The translations under genes were made by a program, and so were the position numbers. The notes below the pieces were generated by a model. It did not search any database, was not told the origin of the DNA, and saw only the letters and a program-made list of their open reading frames with translations. DNA of 64,000 bases from Nocardioides alkalitolerans (GTDB taxonomy: Bacteria > Actinomycetota > Actinomycetes > Propionibacteriales > Nocardioidaceae), in assembly GCA_038184435.1 (NCBI GenBank), contig CP116227.1, forward strand, positions 248,001 through 312,000. Reading direction: 5' to 3'. Positions 33,166 to 42,200 of the stretch are shown in pieces. Position 1 is the first letter of the stretch, and each line of letters starts with the position of its first letter.

Positions 33166-35706
33166 TCAGGGGATCTGCTGGCCCTCGCAGAGCGCGGTCT
33201 GCGAGGTGGTGAAGGTGTAGGTCGCGCTCTGCACCGTCGTGCGGCCGTTGTCGGCGGTGAACGTGATGGAGCGGTTGCGGGTGATGGTGCGGCTGGCGCC
33301 CCGGTCGCAGGCGACCCACTGGTAGCCGTCGTTGTAGCTGAGCGTCAACGACGTCTGGCCGCACGGCATGGTGGCGCTGCCGGAGTCCGTCGTGTAGGTG
33401 CAGGTGCCGGTGAAGGCGGACCAGTCCGCTGCCGGGGCGAGGGTGAGGGTGACGTCGCCGAATCCCTCGTAGCCGAGGTCCCCGCCGCTCTCGCCGGTCA
33501 CGTGCTGGTTGCCGCCCGCGGGGAGCCGGGGGGCGCTGGCGACGCTGTTGCCGATGACGGCGTCCGCGGCGTCGCCCTCGCCCTGGGCGTTGACCGCCGT
33601 CACCCGCACCGTGGTGCGGCCGGCGTCGCACTCCTCGGCACCGGTGTCCGCGCACGGCACCGCCCAGGAGGCCGACCGGGCGTCGGCGGGGAGGTCCTGC
33701 GTCTGGGTGGTCTGCGGGTTCCCGCCGGTGAAGACGACCCGGTAGCCGGTGATCGGTGAGCCGTTGTCGGCGGGCGCCTGCCACGACGCGGTGGCCGGCA
33801 CGGTGCCGGCGGTGTGCGGGCCGGTGCCGACCGAGCCGGTGAGGCCGCCCGGCATGCCGGGCCGGGTGCTGGCGGTGACCTGGTTCGACGGGGCGGAGGC
33901 AGCGCGCCGACTGCCGTCCACGGCGGTCACCACGAACTGCGCCGGCTGGCCGACGGGGATGGTCAGGCGGGCCGAGCGGTCGGCCGGCCCCGACCGCGTG
34001 TAGATGCTGTCGGAGCCCACGACGGTGATGTCGAAGCCGGTCGCGGCCGGCCCCGCGTGCTGCCAGGTGACCACGGCGGTGGTGCCCTCCAGTGTCGCGG
34101 TGACGCCGGTGGGGGCCTGGAGCTCCGCCGGCTGCTCGCCCGGGGGCGGCTCGGTCGGGGTGGTCGGGCCGCCGGGCGTGGTCGGGGTGGTGGGCGGCGG
34201 GTCGTCGTCCCCACCACCGTTCGGCGGGGTCCCGCCTCCGCCGGGCGGGACGGTGCCGGGCGGGCCGACCGGTGGCACGGTCGGGCCGCCGGTCGGCGGG
34301 CTGACCGGGGGCGTCGGCGCCGTGGGCGCCGTGGGCGCGGTCGTGCTGCCCGTCGGCGGCGTCCCGTTGGACGGCGGCGTCGTGGCCGCGGTGGGGGGCG
34401 TCGAGGCCGGCGGGTCCGGCAGGTCCGCCGGGTCGGGGCGGTCGGCGTCGGCGATGTCGCGCACCTGCTCCGGGGTGGGCGGCGTGCGGCTGCCGGCGAG
34501 GCGGGTGGGGGCGACGCGGTCGTCGTACCGGGTGAGGTCGCTGATGCGGCCGTCGGGCCGCACGACGAGACCGGCCTGGGAGCCGGGCACGTTGACGATG
34601 AGGTTGCCGTCGTCGACGACCAGCTCGGCGTCGCGCTCGCCGGGGACGGGGATGTCGGCCGCGGCGCGGCGCCCGGACCCGTCGAGCACGACGATCCGCC
34701 CGGCACCGTCGCAGGGCACGTAGACGAGGTCGCGGTGCACGGCGGGCCGGCCCGGCTTCGCGCAGTCGATGGTGGTGAGGTCGACCTCGCGGAGCTGGCC
34801 GGCGCCCACGATCACGACGGTGCCGGTGTCCGGCGAGGCGACCGGCGCGAGGTCCGCCGGCGCGGAGGCCGGGGCCAGCAGGCTGCCGACGAGGGACGGC
34901 GCGTCGCCGACGACGTCGTCACCGGTGCCCACCTGCACCACGATGCCGGCGTCGGGCCCGAAGACGGTGACACCCCGGTCGTGGCCGACGAGCACGGAAC
35001 CGTCGCCCGCGTAGTCCACGTCCTCCTCCCGCTCGGTGACGAAGCGGCGCTCGGCGTCGGACCAGCGCAGCTCCACCAGGCTGCCGACCTCGTCGATGGC
35101 CCAGACGCGGCCCTGGCCGTCGATGGTCGCGTCGGCGAGGCCCTCCGTGGCGACCCAGCGCTCACCGATCGCGTCGGTGGTCGACGGGTCGATGCGGGAG
35201 ATGGAGCTCGTCGAGCGGTCGACGAGGAACGCCTTGCCGTCGTGGAGCAGGAGGTCGGTGGCGCCGCCCGAGGCCACCCGCCGCTGCCCGGAGACGAGCA
35301 CGGAGGCGAGGTCGACGGAGAAGACCTCGCCGGTCGTGCGGTTGGTGACGAAGAGGCGGCCGTCGGCCTGGGAGACCTCGAGGTCCTCGCCCGGCGCGCC
35401 CACGGCGAGGCGCTTCTCGGGGCGGCCGGTGGCGGGGTTGACCTGGATGATCTCGCCCGACGGGTCGTCCGAGATCCAGGTGAGCCCGTCGGTGATGTCG
35501 ACGACCGTCCGCGTGAGGCCCTGGCCGAAGGCGAGCCCGGCGACGAGGGAGGCGCCGACGATCGCGACGGAGATCTCGGCGCTGCCGCGCGAGTCGCGCC
35601 GACGCTTCCCCCGCAAGCGTCGGCGCAGGCGGGCCAGACGGGACGCGCCGGCCCCGCCGGTCGCGTCGGCCGGCCCGGCCGCTCCGTCCCGAGACTCCGT
35701 GGTCAT
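33166..35706 (-). CDS. fn3: Fibronectin type III cell-surface protein with N-terminal propeller-like domain
   Basis: 846 residues. ATG 35706 overlaps the essC stop by one base (TGATG). A basic cytosolic N-terminus and one membrane helix (about 43-65) are followed by about 300 extracellular residues with repeating blade-like strands (TGEVFSVDL, DGQGRVWAIDEVGSLVEL, DGAGRIVVLDGSG), probably a beta-propeller. Then come a Pro/Thr/Gly-rich wall-spanning linker (about 400-515) and two Fn3 domains (about 520-605 and 610-710). A C-terminal Cys-containing domain ends GQQIP. Propeller and Fn3 modules usually bind proteins or glycans. In the PFNA cluster model the Fn3 protein is the surface receptor. Confidence 0.85.
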   Translation of the reverse strand: MTTESRDGAAGPADATGGAGASRLARLRRRLRGKRRRDSRGSAEISVAIVGASLVAGLAFGQGLTRTVVDITDGLTWISDDPSGEIIQVNPATGRPEKRLAVGAPGEDLEVSQADGRLFVTNRTTGEVFSVDLASVLVSGQRRVASGGATDLLLHDGKAFLVDRSTSSISRIDPSTTDAIGERWVATEGLADATIDGQGRVWAIDEVGSLVELRWSDAERRFVTEREEDVDYAGDGSVLVGHDRGVTVFGPDAGIVVQVGTGDDVVGDAPSLVGSLLAPASAPADLAPVASPDTGTVVIVGAGQLREVDLTTIDCAKPGRPAVHRDLVYVPCDGAGRIVVLDGSGRRAAADIPVPGERDAELVVDDGNLIVNVPGSQAGLVVRPDGRISDLTRYDDRVAPTRLAGSRTPPTPEQVRDIADADRPDPADLPDPPASTPPTAATTPPSNGTPPTGSTTAPTAPTAPTPPVSPPTGGPTVPPVGPPGTVPPGGGGTPPNGGGDDDPPPTTPTTPGGPTTPTEPPPGEQPAELQAPTGVTATLEGTTAVVTWQHAGPAATGFDITVVGSDSIYTRSGPADRSARLTIPVGQPAQFVVTAVDGSRRAASAPSNQVTASTRPGMPGGLTGSVGTGPHTAGTVPATASWQAPADNGSPITGYRVVFTGGNPQTTQTQDLPADARSASWAVPCADTGAEECDAGRTTVRVTAVNAQGEGDAADAVIGNSVASAPRLPAGGNQHVTGESGGDLGYEGFGDVTLTLAPAADWSAFTGTCTYTTDSGSATMPCGQTSLTLSYNDGYQWVACDRGASRTITRNRSITFTADNGRTTVQSATYTFTTSQTALCEGQQIP

Positions 35707-38700
35707 CACCCGTCCTGTCGCTCGTGCGTCGCGGCCACGAGCTGCGCGACGGTGGCGGAGCCTGCCTCGCACCACAGTCCGCGACCCGGGCCGGTCAGCG
35801 GTTCCAACGTCTTCGTCGGCACGGTGACGCCGAAGACGTCGCCCTCGTTCCACTCCGGGTGCAGCAGGAAACCTCGGCGGCGCTGCTTGAGCGCCGTGAC
35901 GAGCCCCGGCAGCAGACCCGGCTTGCGTGCCTCGGTGACGTCCACGGAGACCACCGCGGCGAGCGCGGCCGCATCGAGCAGCTCCAGCAGTCGCGTCCGG
36001 GCGGTCTTGTGAGCATCGTCCGTGCAGGCAGCATCCCACCGTTGGACGTCGTCGGCCACGAGCAGCACCCAGGAACCTTCCGTCCCGGCAGGGGCGGCGG
36101 AGGCCCGCGCGAGGGCGTCCTCCAGGGCCGGGACGACCTCGAGGAGCGTGTCGGCGCGCACGACCTCCGGCGGGACGTCGGAACGCGCGGCCAGCTCGAC
36201 GATCCCCTCGAGGGCGCTCGTGCGACCCGTGCCGGCCCGGCCGGCGACGACCACGGGGCCCCCGAGGAGGTCGACCGTCAGCACGCCGACCGCGTCTGCG
36301 TCCACGGCGACCGGGGTGCGGCTGCCCTGCGGCGCCGGCAGCGCGTCGGCGGGCAAGCGGGTGGGCATCGGCGGCACGGCGGCCGATCCCCGGCCGGCCG
36401 TCCGCGGCTCCAGGAGCGCCGCGACCTCGCGCATCCGCTCGGCCTGCACGGGCGTGCCCGCGCCGCCCGTGGTCGCCACCTGCAGCATCTGCTTGCCGAG
36501 CAGACCGGTGCCCGGCGTGGTCTCGGCGTCGAGCACGTTGCCGGGGGCGCCGAGCATCAGGTAGTCGTCGTTCGTCGTCATCCGCAGGATGATCCGGCGG
36601 CCGAAGGACGCCGCGATCGAGGTCGGGACGCCGGTGCGCCCGGGGGCGGTGGCGATGACGTGGACGCCGACGCGGCGGCCGTTCTGCAGCACGTTCTGGA
36701 GGTGCTCGACGTGGTCGCGGGCGAGCCCGCCGGCCTTCTCGAACGCCTCGAGCACGGCGGGCAGGTTGTCGAGCAGCAGGTAGACCCGGGGCAGCACGTG
36801 CCCGGCCCGCGCGAGGTCCTCGAGGTCGGCGCACCCGTTCGAGGCGAGGGCGGCCGAGCGGTCGGCGACCGTGCGCTTGAGGAGCCGCACGAGGCGCAGC
36901 ACGCGGCCCAGCTGGGTCTCGCCCACCACGGCCTCGACGGTGGGCAGGTCGGCGATGGCCTGGAGGCCGCCACCGGCGTAGTCGATGGCGTAGACGTACG
37001 GCGCGACGCCGTGCGTGCTCCACGCGTCGCCCACCGACGCGGTGACGGTAGCGGTGCGGAGCAGCTCCGTCTTGCCCGAGCCGGAGGCGCCGTGGACGAG
37101 CAGGTGCCCCACCCCGGTGAGGTCGACGTCGAGCCGGGGCTGGCGCTGGTGGGCCGGGTCGTCGATCCCGCCCAGGTGCAGGTGGCCGGACGGCTGCAGC
37201 CCCGCCTCCCGCCGGAGCTCGTCGAGGTCGAGGAGCAGCTCGGCGGGCAGCGGCGGCAGCCAGGGCTTCGGCGGGGCGGGGACCCCCGAGCGCCGGAACG
37301 CGGTGACGATCGTCGTCACGCAGCGCTCGAGGTCGGTCCGCGGGTCGAGCCGGGCGTCGGCGGCGGTGTCGGCGCGCGCGGCGCTCGCGGCGCTGAAGGC
37401 GTGGACCGTGACGGGGGAGCCGGTGCCGTCGATGGGCTGCCGGGCGCCCGTCCACGCCGACTGCACCAGCTCGGCCGTGCCGTGACCGGTGCGGCGCAGC
37501 CACGCGCGACCCGGGGTCCGCCGGGAGATCCGGGCGGCCTCGGGGGAGTCGATGACGTCCCGCGAGTCGTCGGCGGCGGACACCCGCAGCGCGATGCGCA
37601 GGTCGGTGTTGGCCCGGATGTTGCCGGTCACGACGCCGGCCGGCCGCTGCGTCGCGAGGAGCACGTGCATGCCGAGCGAGCGGCCCCGCTGGGCGATGTT
37701 GACCATGCCGTCGACGAAGTCCGGCACCTCGGCGGTGAGGGCGGCGAACTCGTCGACGCAGATGAGCAGGCTCGGCGGCGCCTTGTCGGGGTGCTCGCGC
37801 TCGAGCTGGGTGAGGTCCTTGACGCCGTACTCGCCCAGCAGGTGCTCCCGCGCGGTGATCTCGGCGCCGAGGGACGTGAGGGCCCGCTGCACGAGCGCCG
37901 GCGTGAGGTCGGTGATGTAGCCGACGGTGTGCGGCAGGTCGGCGCACTCCCGGAACGCCGCGCCACCCTTGTAGTCGACGAGCAGGAAGCTGATCCGGTT
38001 CACGGGGTTGTTCAGCGCGAGCGAGCAGATGAGGGTCTGCAGCAGCTCCGACTTGCCGGAGCCGGTCGTGCCCGCCACCAGGCCGTGCGGGCCGTCGTCG
38101 CGGAGGTCGATGGTGACCGTGCCGTCGATGCCGGCGCCGATCTGGGCGCGCAGCCCCCGGCTCGCCCCCCAGCGCCGCAGCACGGCCTCGGTGTCGTCGA
38201 GGTCCTCGAGGTCCCCGCTGACCTCCGGCAGTCGCACGACGGCGGGGATCGAGGTGGAGGCGGGCAGCACGGCCGCCTCGTCGACGTACGCCGTCATGGT
38301 GCGCGCGCTGCGCCACGCGTGCGCGAGGGTGACGGCGTCGGGGGTGTCGATGCGGTCGACGCCCCCGCGGTCGCCGATGTTGACGCTCCCGTCCTCGAGG
38401 TCGACGAGCAGGCCCGTGGCCGCCGGCACCTCGGCACGGCGGCGGCCGAGCCAGAGCAGGTGGAGGCCCCGCTCGGCGCCGACGGCCGCCACCGCCTCGA
38501 CGGTGCGGCGGGGGATCCCCGCGTCCTCGTCGATGATGCAGAGCGTGTGGCCGCGGCCCCCGTCCTCGCTCGCGAGGTGGTCGAGCAGCGCCGTCGCCGC
38601 GCCGGGGCCGATCGCGACCGGCGGCTCCCCGCCGACGCGGGTCGTGGCGTGCGGGAGCCAGCGGAGCCACGCCTCGTGGTGCGCGCGGCCGCGCCCGAGG

Positions 38701-39989
38701 CAGGCCGCGACGGTGAGGTCCGCGGGGGAGTGGTCGAAGGCCAGCCGCAGGCTGAGCGCCCGCACGAGGGCGTCCACCGCGTCGGTCTCGCCGGTGAGCG
38801 CCAGGAGCCCGTGGGCGGTGAGGTCGACGACGACCGGCATGTCCGGCAGCGTCGCGCGGGCCTCCAGCTCGGCGGCCACCTCGCGACGCAGCGGGCGGTC
38901 GCCGCCGTCCTTCACGTCCCCGCGCAGCAGGGCGGGCACGGTGCCGATCCCGAGCCGGGTGTGGAGGAAGGCCGTGCGCGTCTCGCTCCGCGCCCACAGG
39001 TAGGGGTCGCGTTGCGCGGCGCGGGTGCGCAGCGTCTCCGCGTCGGGGTAGTCGTCGTGGAACTGCTCCCGCTGCCGGCGGGCCTGGTCGTCGATGAGGG
39101 CGAGCATCCCGTCGACGTCGGTCCGCCACTCGGCGGCCTCCTCCTCGAACTGCTTCCGCGCCGCCCGCTGTTGCTGGCGCCAGCCGAGGTAGCCGAACAT
39201 CGGCCACGCCAGCATGTAGACCAGCGCGTACGGCGTCTGCGACCGCGCGAAGATCGCGAGGCCCATGATCATGGGGAGCGCGAGCATCGCCCACGGCAGC
39301 GGCGACGGCCGGTTGCGGGTCGGCGGGGAGGGTACGTCGAGGGTCTCGTCGAGCAGCGGTTCCCCGAAGCGCGGCGGGCGGAAGACCGAGACGGCCGTGT
39401 CGTCGACCGGCACCTCGCCCGGATCGACCACGACCGTGGTGCGGCCCAGGCGGATCGGGGTGCCCCAGTCCACCTCGCGGCCCGTCGTCACCTGCTCGCC
39501 GGCCACGGTCGTGCCGTTGGCCGAGCCCGCGTCGTACACGGTCGGGCGGGTGCCGAGCACGACCCGCACGTGCTGGGTCGAGACCAGCGGGTCCGTCAGG
39601 CGCATGGTGCACGTCGTGCCGCGGCCGACGGTCAGCGCGTTGGAGCGCACCTGGAGGCGCTGGCCGGAGTCGGGCCCGTCGACGACGCGCAGCACCGCGC
39701 GCGGGCGGGAGGTGCTGCTGTGCCGGTGCAGCCACGAGGCGGGGGCGGTGACGACGTCGAGGAGGTCGCCGGTGCGGAGGCCGCACTCGGTGAGGACGCG
39801 GTCGGCCGGCCAGGGGTGCCCGCCGTCGACGGGCACGAGCATGAGGTGCGCCTGGTGGGGTGCCAGGTGGCGGCCGAAGGCGCGCGCGAGGTCGGCCACC
39901 GTGGCGTCGGGCTTGGCGTGGACGACCACGTCGACCGAGGGCAGGCCCGACTCGGGCGGGGTGCTCAACGAGAGCGTCCACTGCTGCAC
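35706..39989 (-). CDS. EssC/EccC-type FtsK-SpoIIIE ATPase with ubiquitin-like and FHA domains
   Basis: 1427 residues from GTG 39989 (AAGGAG upstream). Order of domains: ubiquitin/YukD-like N-terminus (about 1-85), FHA (about 95-185, VGRGTTCTMRL and SANGT), two membrane helices (about 230-275), then three ATPase modules. Module 1 (GTTGSGKSE near 630, CVDEF) looks catalytic. Module 2 has GASGSGKTE near 965 but DN at Walker B. Module 3 has GRAGTGRTS near 1248 with Lys replaced by Arg, so it is degenerate. This is the motor of type VII secretion, recognising WXG100 clients. The FHA domain could read phosphothreonine made by the linked kinase (inference). No other Ecc/Ess membrane component is present in the window. 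Confidence 0.93.
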   Translation of the reverse strand: MQQWTLSLSTPPESGLPSVDVVVHAKPDATVADLARAFGRHLAPHQAHLMLVPVDGGHPWPADRVLTECGLRTGDLLDVVTAPASWLHRHSSTSRPRAVLRVVDGPDSGQRLQVRSNALTVGRGTTCTMRLTDPLVSTQHVRVVLGTRPTVYDAGSANGTTVAGEQVTTGREVDWGTPIRLGRTTVVVDPGEVPVDDTAVSVFRPPRFGEPLLDETLDVPSPPTRNRPSPLPWAMLALPMIMGLAIFARSQTPYALVYMLAWPMFGYLGWRQQQRAARKQFEEEAAEWRTDVDGMLALIDDQARRQREQFHDDYPDAETLRTRAAQRDPYLWARSETRTAFLHTRLGIGTVPALLRGDVKDGGDRPLRREVAAELEARATLPDMPVVVDLTAHGLLALTGETDAVDALVRALSLRLAFDHSPADLTVAACLGRGRAHHEAWLRWLPHATTRVGGEPPVAIGPGAATALLDHLASEDGGRGHTLCIIDEDAGIPRRTVEAVAAVGAERGLHLLWLGRRRAEVPAATGLLVDLEDGSVNIGDRGGVDRIDTPDAVTLAHAWRSARTMTAYVDEAAVLPASTSIPAVVRLPEVSGDLEDLDDTEAVLRRWGASRGLRAQIGAGIDGTVTIDLRDDGPHGLVAGTTGSGKSELLQTLICSLALNNPVNRISFLLVDYKGGAAFRECADLPHTVGYITDLTPALVQRALTSLGAEITAREHLLGEYGVKDLTQLEREHPDKAPPSLLICVDEFAALTAEVPDFVDGMVNIAQRGRSLGMHVLLATQRPAGVVTGNIRANTDLRIALRVSAADDSRDVIDSPEAARISRRTPGRAWLRRTGHGTAELVQSAWTGARQPIDGTGSPVTVHAFSAASAARADTAADARLDPRTDLERCVTTIVTAFRRSGVPAPPKPWLPPLPAELLLDLDELRREAGLQPSGHLHLGGIDDPAHQRQPRLDVDLTGVGHLLVHGASGSGKTELLRTATVTASVGDAWSTHGVAPYVYAIDYAGGGLQAIADLPTVEAVVGETQLGRVLRLVRLLKRTVADRSAALASNGCADLEDLARAGHVLPRVYLLLDNLPAVLEAFEKAGGLARDHVEHLQNVLQNGRRVGVHVIATAPGRTGVPTSIAASFGRRIILRMTTNDDYLMLGAPGNVLDAETTPGTGLLGKQMLQVATTGGAGTPVQAERMREVAALLEPRTAGRGSAAVPPMPTRLPADALPAPQGSRTPVAVDADAVGVLTVDLLGGPVVVAGRAGTGRTSALEGIVELAARSDVPPEVVRADTLLEVVPALEDALARASAAPAGTEGSWVLLVADDVQRWDAACTDDAHKTARTRLLELLDAAALAAVVSVDVTEARKPGLLPGLVTALKQRRRGFLLHPEWNEGDVFGVTVPTKTLEPLTGPGRGLWCEAGSATVAQLVAATHERQDG

Positions 39990-40047
39990 GACCGGCTCCT
40001 TGCTCGCGGAGGGCTGCGGCCAAACCTCCCGGCGGGAGTCGGCGCGA

Positions 40048-40080
40048 CGACGGGGACACGACGGGGACGCGACGGGGACA
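40048..40080. repeat. 11-bp tandem repeat, three copies, upstream of essC
   Basis: CGACGGGGACA / G repeated at 40048, 40059 and 40070, between the essC ribosome binding site and the WXG100 stop. The period matches the 11-bp repeat at 4955 though the sequence differs. Confidence 0.8.
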
Positions 40081-40084
40081 CGAC

Positions 40085-40119
40085 GCGGGGGCCGCCGGCA
40101 CGAAGCCGGCGACCCCCGT
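40085..40119 (-). terminator. Hairpin between WXG100 and essC
   Basis: The stem 40085-40099 with 40105-40119 has one mismatch and a 5-nt loop (ACGAA). It lies 25 nt downstream of the WXG100 stop and could keep WXG100 expression higher than essC. Confidence 0.65.
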
Positions 40120-40143
40120 CGCGGTGCGGGACGCTGGAGGGCG

Positions 40144-40407
40144 TCAGGCCGAGACCTGCTCCTGCTCCTGCGCCTGGTTGTTGATCAGCGTGGAGAAGTC
40201 GTTGAGCTGGGCGACGACCTGGGTGAGCATCGCGCGGTACTCCGAGTTCCACGAGGTGCGGGTGCGCTCGGCGTCGGGGCCGACCCACTCGAAGGACTCC
40301 AGCGACTGGGTGAGACGGGCCGTGAGCTGCTCGAGCTCGCCGGCGCCCTGCGTGATCTGCTGGGCCGACTGGCGGCCACCCTCGATGTCCATACCCTTCA
40401 TGGCCAT
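40144..40407 (-). CDS. WXG100 family protein (EsxA-like), proximal to essC
   Basis: 87 residues, the typical WXG100 length. Two amphipathic helices are separated by the WxG turn (FEWVGPDAERTRTSW). A GAAGGAG ribosome binding site 8 nt upstream supports ATG 40407; a second ATG two codons on is possible. The C-terminus ends EQEQVSA without a clear YxxxD/E export signal, so it may pair with a partner carrying one. WXG100 dimers are substrates and regulators of EssC ATPases. The large modular protein upstream and the second WXG100 at 42458 are candidate partners. Confidence 0.93.
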   Translation of the reverse strand: MAMKGMDIEGGRQSAQQITQGAGELEQLTARLTQSLESFEWVGPDAERTRTSWNSEYRAMLTQVVAQLNDFSTLINNQAQEQEQVSA

Positions 40408-40526
40408 GGCGGTACTCCTTCGTGTTGGTTGGTGCCGTGCGGCGGATGGTCGTGCTGGGGGTGCTGCTGGGGGTGCTGCTGGTCAGTGCTGGTCTGGCTG
40501 CTGTGCGGTCGGTGCGGGTCGTGCGG

Positions 40527-42200
40527 TCAGTTGCCCATGCGGGAACGGACGTGCGAGGTGGCCTCGGCCGCGGTGATGCGGCCGTCGCCGTTGACGTCGA
40601 GCTCGCGGTTCTGGTGGTAGGCCTGCGTGCCCTGGTTGAACATCGTGGTCTCGGGCTCCATCGGCCGGCCGCCCAGGACGCTCGTGTAGACGTTCTCGAG
40701 CGAGTCGAGGCGACCGCGGTGGGGCTCGAAGTAGCGCTCGACGTACTGCAGCTGCTCCGTCGGCGTCATGCGGGACAGCGCCTCCGTGGAGGTGCCGAGC
40801 CCGGCCGCGGTGTCGGGCATGAACTGGATGAGCCCGGTCGCGCCGCTGCGGGGGTTGACCACGTCGGAGCTGAAGCGGCCGCCGGTCTCGAAGCTCATCG
40901 TCGCCAGCAGGTGCTCCGGCTGGGCGCCGACGCGGGCGGCGACTCCCTCGACCTCGCGGAGGAACTCGGGCGTGACGTTCCCGTTGCCGCGGACGCCCTG
41001 GATCTGGTTGTAGTCGTAGCCGGTGGGCGACGTGAACCCCGTGCCGTGCGCGACCTCGAGCGGGTGGTCGGCACGCCACGCCTGGTAGGCGGCCTGGGTG
41101 TTCGAGCCCCACACGCCGTCGCTGCCGCGGGTGTCGTAGCCCGCCGCGGTCAGCCGCTGCTGCAGCTCGCGGACGTCCTCCCCGCGGCTGCCGCGACCGT
41201 TCTCGCCGGCCAGCTTCTCGATCGCCGCGTCGCCGCCCTGGCCGCGACCGGCCAGCGCCGCGCCACCGAGACCGAGGGCGGCCGCACCGCCGGCGAGGCC
41301 GGCTGCCGCGCCGTACGACGGCTTGTCGCCGGTCGTGGAGACCGAGTCGCCGGTCGGGTTGAGAGCGGCGCTGCCGAGCGAGTCGGCGCCCGGCGTCGTG
41401 CCGCCGGTCGTGATGCCGGAGACGCCCGCCGCCGGTGCGCCGGCCGGGATCGAGCCGCTGCCGCCGTCGATCGAGCCGCTGCCCAGGGCGGGAGCGGCGC
41501 CGCCGCTGGTCCCGCCGCCGGTCCCGCCTCCCGTGCCGCCGCCCGTGCCGCCGCCGGAGCCGGAGCCCGTGCCGGTCGGCAGCGCGCCGCCGATCTCGGG
41601 TCGGGCGCTGGACGTGGGCGCCGGGGTGGACAGGGAGGAGCCGGTGCTGCTCCCGAGCGAGGGGGTCGCGTAGACCGGCGTCGTCGCGGACGACGGGGAC
41701 GCGCCGATGGGGGAGGTCGTGGTGGTCGTCGTGCCGGGGATGGTGACCCCGTCGGCCGTCGTCGTGGTGGTCGACGTCGTCGTGGTGGTCGTGCCCGGGG
41801 TGCCCGGGGTGAGCGGCTGCGTCGGGGCGATGGAGCCGCCGTTCCAAGAGGACAGCGGCGCCTTCGACTGCTCCGTCTGCAGCGGGCTGGTGTAGGTCGG
41901 CAGCGCGCTGAAGTCGACCGTCTCGCCGGCGCTCACCTGGTCCTGCGCCTCGGCGTTGGCGCCGAGCACCTGGGCGAACATGCCCAGCGCCATCGAGATC
42001 TTCTGCAGCCACGGGAGCACCTGGGTCTCCAGGAAGGTCGCGTACGCCGCGCTCGCGCCACCGGTGAAGAAGGACGCCGCCCGGAGCAGCGCGATGAGCG
42101 CCTTCACGAACGTGATCACCTGATCGGTGATCTCCTTGCCCTCCTGGCACTTCTGCTGCGCCTCGCGGAGCTCGTCGGTGTCCGCCCCGAGAAAAGCCAT
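40527..42200 (-). CDS. Putative type VII-secreted muralytic protein: helical N-terminus, PG-binding, lytic transglycosylase, EF-hand
   Basis: 557 residues; ATG 42200 has AGGGAGG 8 nt upstream. Residues 1-100 are helical and WXG100/LXG-like, with no Sec or Tat signal. A long Thr-rich then Gly/Ser-rich linker (about 125-330) leads to a peptidoglycan-binding repeat (about 350-395, ELQQRLTAAGYDTRGSDGVWG). A lytic transglycosylase (SLT) domain follows (about 425-515; catalytic Glu438 in SFETGGRF, then GATGLIQFMPDTA). A single EF-hand loop DVNGDGRITAAE (535-546) ends the protein. It lies between two WXG100 genes and upstream of essC, so export by that ATPase and local wall cleavage are likely but inferred. 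Confidence 0.85.
   Translation of the reverse strand: MAFLGADTDELREAQQKCQEGKEITDQVITFVKALIALLRAASFFTGGASAAYATFLETQVLPWLQKISMALGMFAQVLGANAEAQDQVSAGETVDFSALPTYTSPLQTEQSKAPLSSWNGGSIAPTQPLTPGTPGTTTTTTSTTTTTADGVTIPGTTTTTTSPIGASPSSATTPVYATPSLGSSTGSSLSTPAPTSSARPEIGGALPTGTGSGSGGGTGGGTGGGTGGGTSGGAAPALGSGSIDGGSGSIPAGAPAAGVSGITTGGTTPGADSLGSAALNPTGDSVSTTGDKPSYGAAAGLAGGAAALGLGGAALAGRGQGGDAAIEKLAGENGRGSRGEDVRELQQRLTAAGYDTRGSDGVWGSNTQAAYQAWRADHPLEVAHGTGFTSPTGYDYNQIQGVRGNGNVTPEFLREVEGVAARVGAQPEHLLATMSFETGGRFSSDVVNPRSGATGLIQFMPDTAAGLGTSTEALSRMTPTEQLQYVERYFEPHRGRLDSLENVYTSVLGGRPMEPETTMFNQGTQAYHQNRELDVNGDGRITAAEATSHVRSRMGN

Noticed and set aside
33166..40101. A very long leftward open frame that could be read as a 2,300-residue fusion covering the Fn3 gene and the essC region
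   Set aside because: Only the part from 35706 down carries real domains in that frame. Upstream of it the frame gives Arg/Pro-rich low-complexity sequence, while a different frame encodes EssC with clear motifs. The true junction is TGATG at 35706.
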